Assembly: GCF_036697405.1 (NCBI RefSeq)
Contig: NZ_JBAHWA010000007.1
Span: forward strand, 190,338-254,337
Length of the DNA stretch: 64,000 nt
DNA from: Lysobacter sp036697405
Lineage (GTDB): Bacteria > Pseudomonadota > Gammaproteobacteria > Xanthomonadales > Xanthomonadaceae
Direction: 5' to 3'
Numbering within the stretch: position 1 is the first letter of the stretch; the number at the start of each line of letters is the position of its first letter. Positions 55,194-62,894 of the stretch are shown here, piece after piece. The notes beneath the pieces are model-generated. The model saw nothing but the letters and a program-made list of their open reading frames with translations. It searched no databases and had not been told where the DNA came from. Both the position numbers and the translations under genes were made by a program.

Positions 55194-58100
55194 TTACGGC
55201 GTGACCGTCAGGGTCACGCGTGCGGCGACCTTGGGCCTGACCGGATCGTTGCTGGCCACGCAGATGTAGCCCACGTGCGTGCCGGCGCTCAGGCCGGCGG
55301 CGTTGAGCTGCACCTGGGCGTCGATGCCAGCCGCGCCCGGATTCACGCGTCCCATCGCGCTCACCGGTGCGCCGATCCACGGCGCGCCGCAGGCGTTGGA
55401 CGCTCCCACGTTCCAGGCCAGGCCGGCGAAACCGCTGCCCGCGGTCCAGGCGCCGGCCCCGGCGGTGCTTACCGTGATGGTGCGGAACACGTTGTCGCCG
55501 CTGTTGGAGGCGAACCACACCCAGCGATTGGCGAAGCTCGAACGCGCGTGCACCACCAGCCAGTAACGGCCCGGCAGCAGATCGACGTTCTGGCTGGCGG
55601 CGGTCAGGTTGAGGCCGATGTTGGCGCCGGTGATGGTGACGCCGGCGGCGGTCGGCGCGGAGGTGTAACTCCACACCGCCACGCCCGGCGAGGCCTGCGG
55701 ATTGCCTTCCGGGTTGTTGCCGCTGTCGCGGAACAGGGTCCAGGTCAGGCTGGTGGCGGTGGTCGCCAGCGGCTGATTGCTGGACACGAAACCCTCGGTG
55801 TACAGGCTGACGATGCGGGTGGCCTCGCTCACGCTGAAGTCGTCGGCGCTGAACTGCGCCGCCGAACCCGCGGTCGCCGGATCGGTGTACGAGGTGGCGC
55901 GGAAGCCGCTGCTGATCGCGCCGCGCGGCGCGTCCAGCAGGGTACGCGTGCCCTGCCCGGTGTTGTCGATCGTGTAGTCCAGACGCGAACCGCCGAGGTT
56001 GTCGATACGGAAGTTGGCGAAGCCGGTACCGCCCGCGGGCAGGGTCGCCGCGATCTGCATCGGGTTGAGGGCGATCACCGGCGGCGGCACCGACACCGCC
56101 ACCGGCAGGCGCAGGGTCGGCTGGTCGAGGGTGCCGATCGAGGTCGGGGTCAGCACCAGGGTGCCGAAGTTCCAGGAGCCGTCGGCCGGCAGCTGATAGC
56201 TGTTGACCGTGACCTTGACCGCCTTGCTCTCGCCGGGATTGAGGGTGAACAGCGCCGGCGAGATCGTGCCGCTCAGGCCGGTCAGCTTAGCCGTCCAACC
56301 CTGGCGGACCGTCTGGGTGTTGCGGAAGGTACGCGTGAACACGCAACGCTCCACGCAGCGCGCCTTGGCCAGGCTGGGCTGGTTGAGGTTGGCGACGTCG
56401 CCGCCGCTGGCCGGATTGGCGGCCAGGTAGTTGGCGCGGACTTCGTTGAGCACCAGGCCGGCGCGCAGGGCGAGGTCGACGCGCAGACGGCCGCCGCCGC
56501 GATCGAACGGCGTCGCCGGCGTGATCGAATCCTCCTTGAACACCTGCTGCTCGGCGGTCATCACCAGCGCCGATTTCACTTCCGGCACGGTCCAGGTCGG
56601 CCGCGCCTGGCGCAGCAGGCCGGCGGCGCCGGCATGGTGCGGCGACGCCATCGAGGTGCCGCTCATCAGGCCGACCGCGTTCTCCGAGCCGCTGATCGCG
56701 GTGCCGGAAACCACCGCCAGGATGTTGACGCCGGGCGCGGTGACGTCGGGCTTGAGCAGGTCGTAAGCGCCGGCCGGGCCGCGCGAGCTGAAGTCGGCGA
56801 GCACGTCGGGCGTGTTCGGGATCGCCAGCACGCTGATGCCGGCGGTACCGGGATTGCCGGCCAGGAAATCGCGCACCGCGTTGGCGTCGGTCTGCAGCAT
56901 CGCGAAGCCCGGGATGGTCGCGCCGGTCATGGTCGGGATCAGGCCGCCGGCCGCGTTGTTGGCGATGACCACGGCGATTGCGCCGGCCGCGGCCGCGTTG
57001 CCGGATTTGATCGTGAACGAACAGGTGCCGCGGCGGATCACCGCGATCGCGCCGGCGAAGGTGTCGGCCGGGTACGCGGCACAGCCGTCGTCGGCCGTGT
57101 CGATGCCGGGGCTGACGCGCAGCACCGTGGTCGGCGCGATCGGCGCGGTGAGCGCGACGCCGCCGGTGCCTTCGTTGAGCACGATCGCATTCAGTGCGGC
57201 GGGCACGGCGCCCGGGCCGGTGACCTGCAGCACCGGATTGAAGTCCTGGCGGCCGTGCTGCGCCGCCGCGGTGGAACCGGTCCAGGGCTCGAGATGGCCC
57301 ATGGTGTTCGGGCCCGGGCCGCTGTTGCCGGCCGAGGTCGCGACGTAGATGCCGGCGTTGACCGCGTTGAGGAAGGCCAGCGAGACCGCATCGCTCCACG
57401 GGTTCTCGCCGCCGCCGACCGAGAAGTTCAGCACGTCGACGACGCCGTCGGCCACCGCCTGGTCGACCGCGGCCGCCGAGGAGGTATTCGGGCACAGGCC
57501 GCGCCCGGTCGCCGTGTTGGTGTAGCACACGTCGTAGGCGATGATGTTGGCGCGCGGCGCGACGCCCGAGATCAGGCTGTTGCGGCCCTTGAACGCGACC
57601 GTGCGGAAGTTGCCCGCGGTGGTCGCGGCGGTATGGCTGCCGTGGCTGTTGGTGTCGCCGAAGCCCGGCTCCTCGCGGATGTTGGCCACGCCGCAGGTGT
57701 TGCCCGGCGCCGCGCAGACGAAGTCGTAGCCGCCGATCAGCTTGTCGTTGCAGCGCCCCGCATCGACGCCGCCGGCGGCGCAGGTGCCCAGATAGGTGCC
57801 GGCGCCGAGTGGATTGGTATGGGTGTAGCCCTGCTCGTCGGTGGCGGCGAACGAGGGGCTGCCGAAGTTGATGCCCGAATCGATGATGCCGACCACCACG
57901 CCCTCGCCCTTGACCGGACTGGTCGGCGAGTTCCACAGCTGCGGCGCGCCGATCAGGGTCGGACCGACATCGGTGTCCTGTTCGTACTCGCGGTATTCCT
58001 CGACGAACTGCACCTCGGACAGACGCTGCACGCGCTGCGCCTCGGCCTCGCTCATGTCGGCGACCACCGCGTTGAGCGCGTGCTGCATGCGGCGCTCGAT

Positions 58101-58523
58101 GCGCAGCGGACGGCCGATCGCGGCGGCGATGCCGGCCTCGTGCTGGCGCTGCGCGCCTTCGAGGTGGCGGACGTAGGCGCGAGCGCGCGAACTGCGCACA
58201 TCGACGCGGCCTTCGCCGGCCGCGGTCGCGGCGGCGCGCGCCATCTGCGGCACGCCGGGCTCGCCGACCATGCGCTCCGGCGCGGGCAGGCCCTGGACCT
58301 CGCCGCGGTAGGTCGCCAGCGGCGCCTCGCGGTAGACCACGATGTATTTGCGCAGCTGCTGTTCCGGCGCGTTGTTGTTGACGCCGGCATTGGCCGGCGG
58401 CGCCCCGCCGATCGGTGCGCCGGCGTCGGATGCGCCGCCGCCGAGCATGACGCTGGCGCCGGCGATCGCGGCCAGCGCACCCAGCGCCAAGCCGATCGTC
58501 CATCGGTTGATTCTTGTCGACAT
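55194..58523 (-). CDS. Large secreted S8 (subtilisin-type) protease
   Basis: 1109-residue exported protease. N-terminal signal/anchor (RWTIGLALGALAAIAGA), an inhibitor-I9-like propeptide (about 60-170) and an S8 domain with catalytic D215 (GIIDSGINFG), H294 (SHGSH) and S624 (GTSMASP). A protease-associated (PA) insert sits between H and S (VIRRGTCSFTIKSGNAAAAGAIAVVIANN). A C-terminal beta-rich region of about 450 residues follows, with immunoglobulin-like and pre-peptidase-like modules. ATG at 58523 chosen; GGGGA lies 9 nt upstream. Such enzymes are typical extracellular lytic proteases of Lysobacter. Confidence 0.94.
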   Translation of the reverse strand: MSTRINRWTIGLALGALAAIAGASVMLGGGASDAGAPIGGAPPANAGVNNNAPEQQLRKYIVVYREAPLATYRGEVQGLPAPERMVGEPGVPQMARAAATAAGEGRVDVRSSRARAYVRHLEGAQRQHEAGIAAAIGRPLRIERRMQHALNAVVADMSEAEAQRVQRLSEVQFVEEYREYEQDTDVGPTLIGAPQLWNSPTSPVKGEGVVVGIIDSGINFGSPSFAATDEQGYTHTNPLGAGTYLGTCAAGGVDAGRCNDKLIGGYDFVCAAPGNTCGVANIREEPGFGDTNSHGSHTAATTAGNFRTVAFKGRNSLISGVAPRANIIAYDVCYTNTATGRGLCPNTSSAAAVDQAVADGVVDVLNFSVGGGENPWSDAVSLAFLNAVNAGIYVATSAGNSGPGPNTMGHLEPWTGSTAAAQHGRQDFNPVLQVTGPGAVPAALNAIVLNEGTGGVALTAPIAPTTVLRVSPGIDTADDGCAAYPADTFAGAIAVIRRGTCSFTIKSGNAAAAGAIAVVIANNAAGGLIPTMTGATIPGFAMLQTDANAVRDFLAGNPGTAGISVLAIPNTPDVLADFSSRGPAGAYDLLKPDVTAPGVNILAVVSGTAISGSENAVGLMSGTSMASPHHAGAAGLLRQARPTWTVPEVKSALVMTAEQQVFKEDSITPATPFDRGGGRLRVDLALRAGLVLNEVRANYLAANPASGGDVANLNQPSLAKARCVERCVFTRTFRNTQTVRQGWTAKLTGLSGTISPALFTLNPGESKAVKVTVNSYQLPADGSWNFGTLVLTPTSIGTLDQPTLRLPVAVSVPPPVIALNPMQIAATLPAGGTGFANFRIDNLGGSRLDYTIDNTGQGTRTLLDAPRGAISSGFRATSYTDPATAGSAAQFSADDFSVSEATRIVSLYTEGFVSSNQPLATTATSLTWTLFRDSGNNPEGNPQASPGVAVWSYTSAPTAAGVTITGANIGLNLTAASQNVDLLPGRYWLVVHARSSFANRWVWFASNSGDNVFRTITVSTAGAGAWTAGSGFAGLAWNVGASNACGAPWIGAPVSAMGRVNPGAAGIDAQVQLNAAGLSAGTHVGYICVASNDPVRPKVAARVTLTVTP

Positions 58524-58999
58524 GTGCAACGTCCCCTAATGCGAGTTCCGCAATGCATACGCCACCGACGGCATGCCGCCGAACCGGTGGCCCAGATGGG
58601 AGATTGGTATTGAGCGAGGCCCGACCGGCCGCAGGAGCACGAACCGCCAGAGGCGCCGGCCGGCGTTTCCCCAGGCGCCGACCTGATCGATAACGGGCGC
58701 CGATACATATCGCCCTACCTCGTCAGGCACATGCTAAGCACAGAATTAGCGTGGAGACATGTGCCGGAACGCGAGGTTTGGCCACTCGCGCGGCGCTTCC
58801 CAGCCGGGCCAGCCAGGAATCAGCGCAGGGAACGCCAAACGCGTCGCCGTACGAGTGCCACGCGCCGCGTCGATACGCTGGGATTAGCCCGCCAATACGC
58901 TGCTCGCCAACTCGCCCCCCAAACATGGCAAGTAGGCCTCATCGATACCCTTGTCCGCCGAACCGGCGCTGCGTTCGCCGATGACGTTGCCGAGGTATC
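58524..58999. other. Intergenic stretch upstream of the subtilase
   Basis: About 475 nt with no supported gene. It contains the promoter region of the S8 protease. The right side merges into a decayed RHS fragment; small open frames here have no family resemblance. Confidence 0.4.
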
Positions 59000-59235
59000 G
59001 GTCTCCAGCGTATGCGAGACAGTGTTGGGATCGCCCGGCAACCCGCCTGGGTACCTTCGGGATTCAGGCCCACATCGCAAGTCGCGCTGGGCAGGCCGCG
59101 CGCATTGAATTCGACCTTGGTCTAGTGGCCGGAGCCGTCTTGCGATAGCCAGGGCCGTCCGAGCACGTCCTACTCGGTCTGGGCGATGTCTGTGGCCCCG
59201 CTGATGATGGTCTTAGCGAGTTTGGCACGCCCATG
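59000..59235 (-). pseudogene. Decayed RHS YD-repeat fragment
   Basis: Read on the minus strand, one frame gives DVLGRPWLSQDGSGH, then a stop, then TKVEFNARGLPSATCDVG and later NPEGTQAGC, which is RHS YD-repeat sequence of the Xanthomonad type. A second TAG precedes DVLGRP exactly where the repeat has a tyrosine or other aromatic codon (E-x-D-V-L-G-R). Two in-frame TAG codons show it is dead. It marks an older RHS gene left of the living cassettes. Confidence 0.6.
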
Positions 59236-59757
59236 ACGTTCCGGCAGCAGGAGTTTCAGCAATCACCGGACTGCCGTCGGATCAGAGGGACCTCACTCCC
59301 TTGGCGTGGTCTATCGGTGCCTTTATTTCACCGCCAACTTCTCAACCAATCAATCCTCAATACACGCACGGAATTGGGATGTTAACACCGCCCCTTTATA
59401 GAGGGATTCGTCCCGGAGAGTCGGCCTGACGCGATACCCAATCTCCAGCGTTTGACAACCAGATTGAAGCTCAAAAATTTCCTATAGATCGCTATTGTTT
59501 ACCGACACCCCGAGCCATCCACCTGGCGGCAATAAAACCGTACCTGGGTGGACATCGATTGGCGAGCCAAACCCCTTCTGGACGTCACGCTGATAAGAAA
59601 CCGGGTTAACACTAAACGGTATTCCACATCAGAGACCGCATGCATCCAAGGCAAAAATATATCTCGCTCCGCGTTGATTGGTAAATCGCCTGAAAAGCCT
59701 CCCGCCAAACACCTGAGATCCACCATCTAATGCAGCAAACATTAGACCAATCGCCTC
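59236..59757. other. AT-rich stretch with no clear gene
   Basis: About 520 nt, noticeably more AT-rich than the rest of the window, between the RHS remnant and the lipoprotein gene. One minus-strand frame (about 59499-59726, 75 codons) is open but has no recognisable family. The composition resembles the toxin tips and immunity genes to the right, so this may be a degraded toxin or immunity gene. Confidence 0.4.
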
Positions 59758-60312
59758 TCAAGGCTGGGATTTATCCACCGACAAAATGCGCAACGAGTTG
59801 ATATCAACCGTCAATTCGTACAAGAACCCATTATTATCATAAGCAACAACAACCACCCCAGACTCATAGCCATCAAAGTCGACAAGGCTCGGCAATTTAC
59901 CGTGATATATAAAATCCATATCTTCACCAAGCCCAGGCCCACTTTGAATCGAGCCTTCCTTAGCCAATAGCATCCATTTCCTAAAAAAAACAATCGCTGG
60001 CTCGACATTTCCCAATAAAGCCGAAGAGTCGCCGGTGGCAGTACACCCACTTTCCGAAGGGAGTCCCAGCCTGTATGAATCAAGCGAAGCCAGCTTCACT
60101 CTTTGACCACTGGGCAGCACACGATTGATGCGACCTCGATACAAGCAAACACCATCAATTAAATCATCATGCACCACGCTGAAAGCGAGGCTGTTTTCGC
60201 CCGATTGACGAAGGACAATATTCCGCTCAACAACCTGACCTTCTGAGACTCCGCGAGCAGAACAAGAGCACGAAGCGAGCACACACATAGACAAAAAAAA
60301 TTCTCGAAACAT
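59758..60312 (-). CDS. Candidate immunity lipoprotein for the metzincin-tipped RHS toxin
   Basis: 184-residue protein with a short lipoprotein signal ending LASC (cysteine 15), so it should be anchored in the envelope. The mature part is beta-rich with no family I recognise (VVERNIVLRQSGENSLAFSVVHDD, SESGCTATGDSS). GAGGGG lies 6 nt before the ATG at 60312, and the gene begins 11 nt after the stop of the RHS protein. AT-rich, unlike the neighbours. Position, size and predicted location suggest a periplasmic inhibitor of the RHS tip; this is inference from context. Confidence 0.65.
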   Translation of the reverse strand: MFREFFLSMCVLASCSCSARGVSEGQVVERNIVLRQSGENSLAFSVVHDDLIDGVCLYRGRINRVLPSGQRVKLASLDSYRLGLPSESGCTATGDSSALLGNVEPAIVFFRKWMLLAKEGSIQSGPGLGEDMDFIYHGKLPSLVDFDGYESGVVVVAYDNNGFLYELTVDINSLRILSVDKSQP

Positions 60313-60323
60313 GGTCGCGCCCC

Positions 60324-62171
60324 TCAAAATTTTGGGACATAAAACTGCGCACGCAAATTAACAGCATCATAGTACGTCAAACCGCGAATATCCCCATAGC
60401 TCATCAGAGAATTTATACCTGGAGCATGATGCAAGCCAAATCCGTGACCAATTTCGTGACTTGGCGTTGTTGTTTGATACCTAGACATAACGCCATCTGG
60501 AGTTGAATTTCGAGACAAGTACAGCACGTTTGTCCCAAATTTCATCTGTCCCGCAACGCTATGATAGCCCTGAGCTGCAAACGTTGCTATTTGGTGACTA
60601 TTGAACCATTTGGACTCAATGTCACCACCTGACGGAACGGAAGTAAACTTTATCGATATATTGATTACATCATCACCCTCCGAAAACCTACCAGAGAACA
60701 CTGAAGATGCCTCCGTAGCTATTACACTCGACTCAACACCACTAACGGTTAGATCACCCGCGATCACCCACTCGCCGGTGAAAATATCTCTGCTCACAGT
60801 TACTTTACTTAGAAATTTAGATCTTCCGTACTCGACTCCAAAATCAGCGCCTGCCGCTTGCCCTCCTGATTGCCCTTCAACCATGCCTACCGGCTGACCC
60901 ATCATCGCCGCCTGAATGGCGCCGTTGATCGCACCATTCGCGAACTTACCGCCCGACAACTCAGAGATCGTTCCGCCAACAAGAGCACCAACAAGCGTAC
61001 GGCCTACGTCGTTGGTTATAGCTCCAACATTCGGCATGAATGCCGCCGTCAATCCTGCCGACAAGAACGCGCTACCGAAATCTCCGCCCTGCAGGCGCGC
61101 CATCACACCACCGGTCAGCGCCATCATGCCAATTCGCATCAGCGGATTGGCGCCAACCATTGCACCGCCCATTCCTGCGGTCATCAATGAAGTCATTGCG
61201 CCAAGGACGCCACCTCGGAAGCTTTGAGTTGAGATGGCTCCGGATACGAACCCTGCAGCGGTATACAGAGCTAACGCCGCCCCTCCCTTGATCCCGTAGT
61301 GCTGCCCCGTAGCAACCGCTACGATCATTACGAGCGCGCCCAACCACTGCCGTTCCTCCACGCCCAACATCCCGCTGGGGTCCGTGTACCGCAGCGGGTT
61401 GTTGAACACGTAGGTGTACGCGTTCCAACTCTGCGGATTGGCCGGATCCTGGACGAACGGGTCGACCTGCAGGAAACGACCCAGGCTGGGATCGTAGATG
61501 CGGCCGTTCATGTGGATCACGCCGACGGCGTCGACGTGCTCGTGGCCGGTGAAGCCGCGCGTGGTCAGGCTCGGCGCGGCGCCGCTGCCGGTGCCGGTCA
61601 GGTGACTGCGACGGGCACCGTAAGCCGCGAAGTCCATGTTGTTGAACACGGCGCCGGTCTCGGTGGTCGTGCGGACCAGACTGCCCAGGCGGTCGTGGAA
61701 CAGATAGCGCTTGGTGACCGAGGTGCCCACGATCTGCTGCAGCAGGACACCGCCCACGGTGCGCTTGATCGTAGTCACACCGGCGTCGACGACGATCTCC
61801 ACGTTGCCCAGGTACAGGGTCTTCTTGCTCCCGTCCTCGCGCTTGTAGCGCTGGCCGTCGCTGCCGTACCAGAAGCGGGTACGCGTGCCGTTGCCCAGCG
61901 AGATCTCGTAAGCCAGGTCGTCTACGCTGTAGTAGGCGGTGCGGTCGTTGGCTGTGCCCGGCTCGTCGCGCACGGTCTGGTTGCCGCGTGCGTCGTAGTA
62001 ATAGAACACGCTGCCGCCGCCATCCAGCACGGTCTCGGCCACGCGGTGCGGGCCGTTGGTGCTGGCGCTGCCGCCGCCCTCCAGGCCGCCGGCGCCGCAA
62101 CCGGCGTTGCCGTCGTAGCAATAAGTTCGGTGGTCCTCGCAGCTAGCAACAGGGGGCAGAGCGCCGCTCAC
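60324..62171 (-). CDS. RHS core fragment with metzincin-like protease tip
   Basis: 615-residue RHS C-terminal module. Residues 1-270 are RHS core with YD-repeat sequence (YYYDARGNQTVRDEPG, LGNGTRTRFWYGSDGQRYKRED, HDRLGSLVRTTTETG) ending in the conserved junction GRFLQVDPFVQDPANPQSWNAYTYVFNNPLRYTDPSG. A hydrophobic, glycine-rich region (about 280-430) follows, then the toxin tip. The tip carries HEIGHGFGLHH (residues 572-582), the HExxHxxGxxH zinc motif of metzincins, and a Met-turn SLMSYG. It begins with GTG at a recombination junction without a clear ribosome site, so it may be an orphan tip activated only by recombination into the upstream RHS gene. Confidence 0.85.
   Translation of the reverse strand: MSGALPPVASCEDHRTYCYDGNAGCGAGGLEGGGSASTNGPHRVAETVLDGGGSVFYYYDARGNQTVRDEPGTANDRTAYYSVDDLAYEISLGNGTRTRFWYGSDGQRYKREDGSKKTLYLGNVEIVVDAGVTTIKRTVGGVLLQQIVGTSVTKRYLFHDRLGSLVRTTTETGAVFNNMDFAAYGARRSHLTGTGSGAAPSLTTRGFTGHEHVDAVGVIHMNGRIYDPSLGRFLQVDPFVQDPANPQSWNAYTYVFNNPLRYTDPSGMLGVEERQWLGALVMIVAVATGQHYGIKGGAALALYTAAGFVSGAISTQSFRGGVLGAMTSLMTAGMGGAMVGANPLMRIGMMALTGGVMARLQGGDFGSAFLSAGLTAAFMPNVGAITNDVGRTLVGALVGGTISELSGGKFANGAINGAIQAAMMGQPVGMVEGQSGGQAAGADFGVEYGRSKFLSKVTVSRDIFTGEWVIAGDLTVSGVESSVIATEASSVFSGRFSEGDDVINISIKFTSVPSGGDIESKWFNSHQIATFAAQGYHSVAGQMKFGTNVLYLSRNSTPDGVMSRYQTTTPSHEIGHGFGLHHAPGINSLMSYGDIRGLTYYDAVNLRAQFYVPKF
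60901..61466. repeat. RHS core direct repeat, copy 1
   Basis: Copy of the RHS core/hydrophobic region that recurs at 63440-64000, about 2.54 kb away. Long runs match, for example the segments near 60931-61140 and the last 30 bases before 61466. The middle part near 61230-61340 has diverged. Such paired repeats let tips be swapped by homologous recombination. Confidence 0.85.
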
Positions 62172-62174
62172 CTT

Positions 62175-62285
62175 CGAACGACATCAGAATGACTCTCTGA
62201 CCCCTGTTCTCGCTGTACCAGAACCGGGTGCGAGTGTCGTTGCCCAGTTCGATCTCGGAGGCCAGGCCTTCGCCGCTCAACTGCG
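62175..62285 (-). pseudogene. RHS core remnant at the cassette junction
   Basis: Minus-strand frame with LASEIELGNDTRTRFWYSENRGQR, a diverged copy of the LAYEISLGNGTRTRFWYGSDGQR stretch of the neighbouring RHS core. It is out of frame with the next RHS module, and runs from just after the upstream immunity gene into the start region of that module. A scar of the recombination that created the duplicated cassette. Confidence 0.65.
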
Positions 62286-62342
62286 TTGCCTCCGCGAAAA
62301 AATATGGCAACTCCCCACGAATCTGGACCAGATTAAGCGGGC

Positions 62343-62894
62343 CTATATTTGCCGAAAGAATAATGCAAAGAATATCCACTGCCCGATTCTGGTCGTGTCG
62401 CTACGAGTCGCGTCGACAGCGGACACGTCCAAATCTCGAAGTGGAGAACGATCCCGCCCCGAAGCAACTTCTTCACCTAAAAGCGATGGCAAAATGAAAA
62501 TTGCAGTTCTTTGACAATCGGCTGCGACCACGCCTGTAGCCGCAGCATCAATTACGGAGGCAACGCTTTCACGGACTTCATTATCAATCGGCCATTCACC
62601 GGTCCATTCTGCATGCTTGCCGCTCTGGAGCTTCCAAGCCTGATGTGCCATTCTTGAAATTCTAAAGCTTTTCGCTCTCTCGAATTCAGTCCGCACAGCC
62701 TTGAGCGTAGTGGCACGCCCTCCATGGGACTCCCATTCAGCAAGAATGTCGCGCCACTCATCCACGCACTTCCCCTGAGCCACCAATGGATCTGGGCCAG
62801 CGTCAGCCCGCCCGGCGGCACTATGCCCTGAGGAACAAGAAACTCCGATAGTCGTCAATAGCAGCGCTGCGAACGATTTCGATACTCGGTTCAT
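62343..62894 (-). CDS. Candidate immunity lipoprotein for the DUF4329-tipped RHS toxin
   Basis: 183-residue protein whose start overlaps the stop of the RHS gene by 4 nt (ATGA), so the two are translationally coupled. The N-terminus RVSKSFAALLLTTIGVSC looks like a lipoprotein signal with a non-ideal lipobox (cysteine 20). The rest is helical with RMAHQAWKLQSGKHAEWTGEWP; I recognise no family. Moderately AT-rich. Immunity to the toxin encoded just upstream is the likely role. Confidence 0.66.
   Translation of the reverse strand: MNRVSKSFAALLLTTIGVSCSSGHSAAGRADAGPDPLVAQGKCVDEWRDILAEWESHGGRATTLKAVRTEFERAKSFRISRMAHQAWKLQSGKHAEWTGEWPIDNEVRESVASVIDAAATGVVAADCQRTAIFILPSLLGEEVASGRDRSPLRDLDVSAVDATRSDTTRIGQWIFFALFFRQI

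Noticed and set aside
53466..58613. A plus-strand frame of over 1,700 codons across the adhesin and subtilase genes
   Set aside because: Antisense to two genes with intact catalytic and structural motifs; the translation is low-complexity and has no domain.
58731..59108. Plus-strand 125-codon frame right of the subtilase
   Set aside because: No family resemblance, and it lies partly opposite the recognisable decayed RHS fragment.
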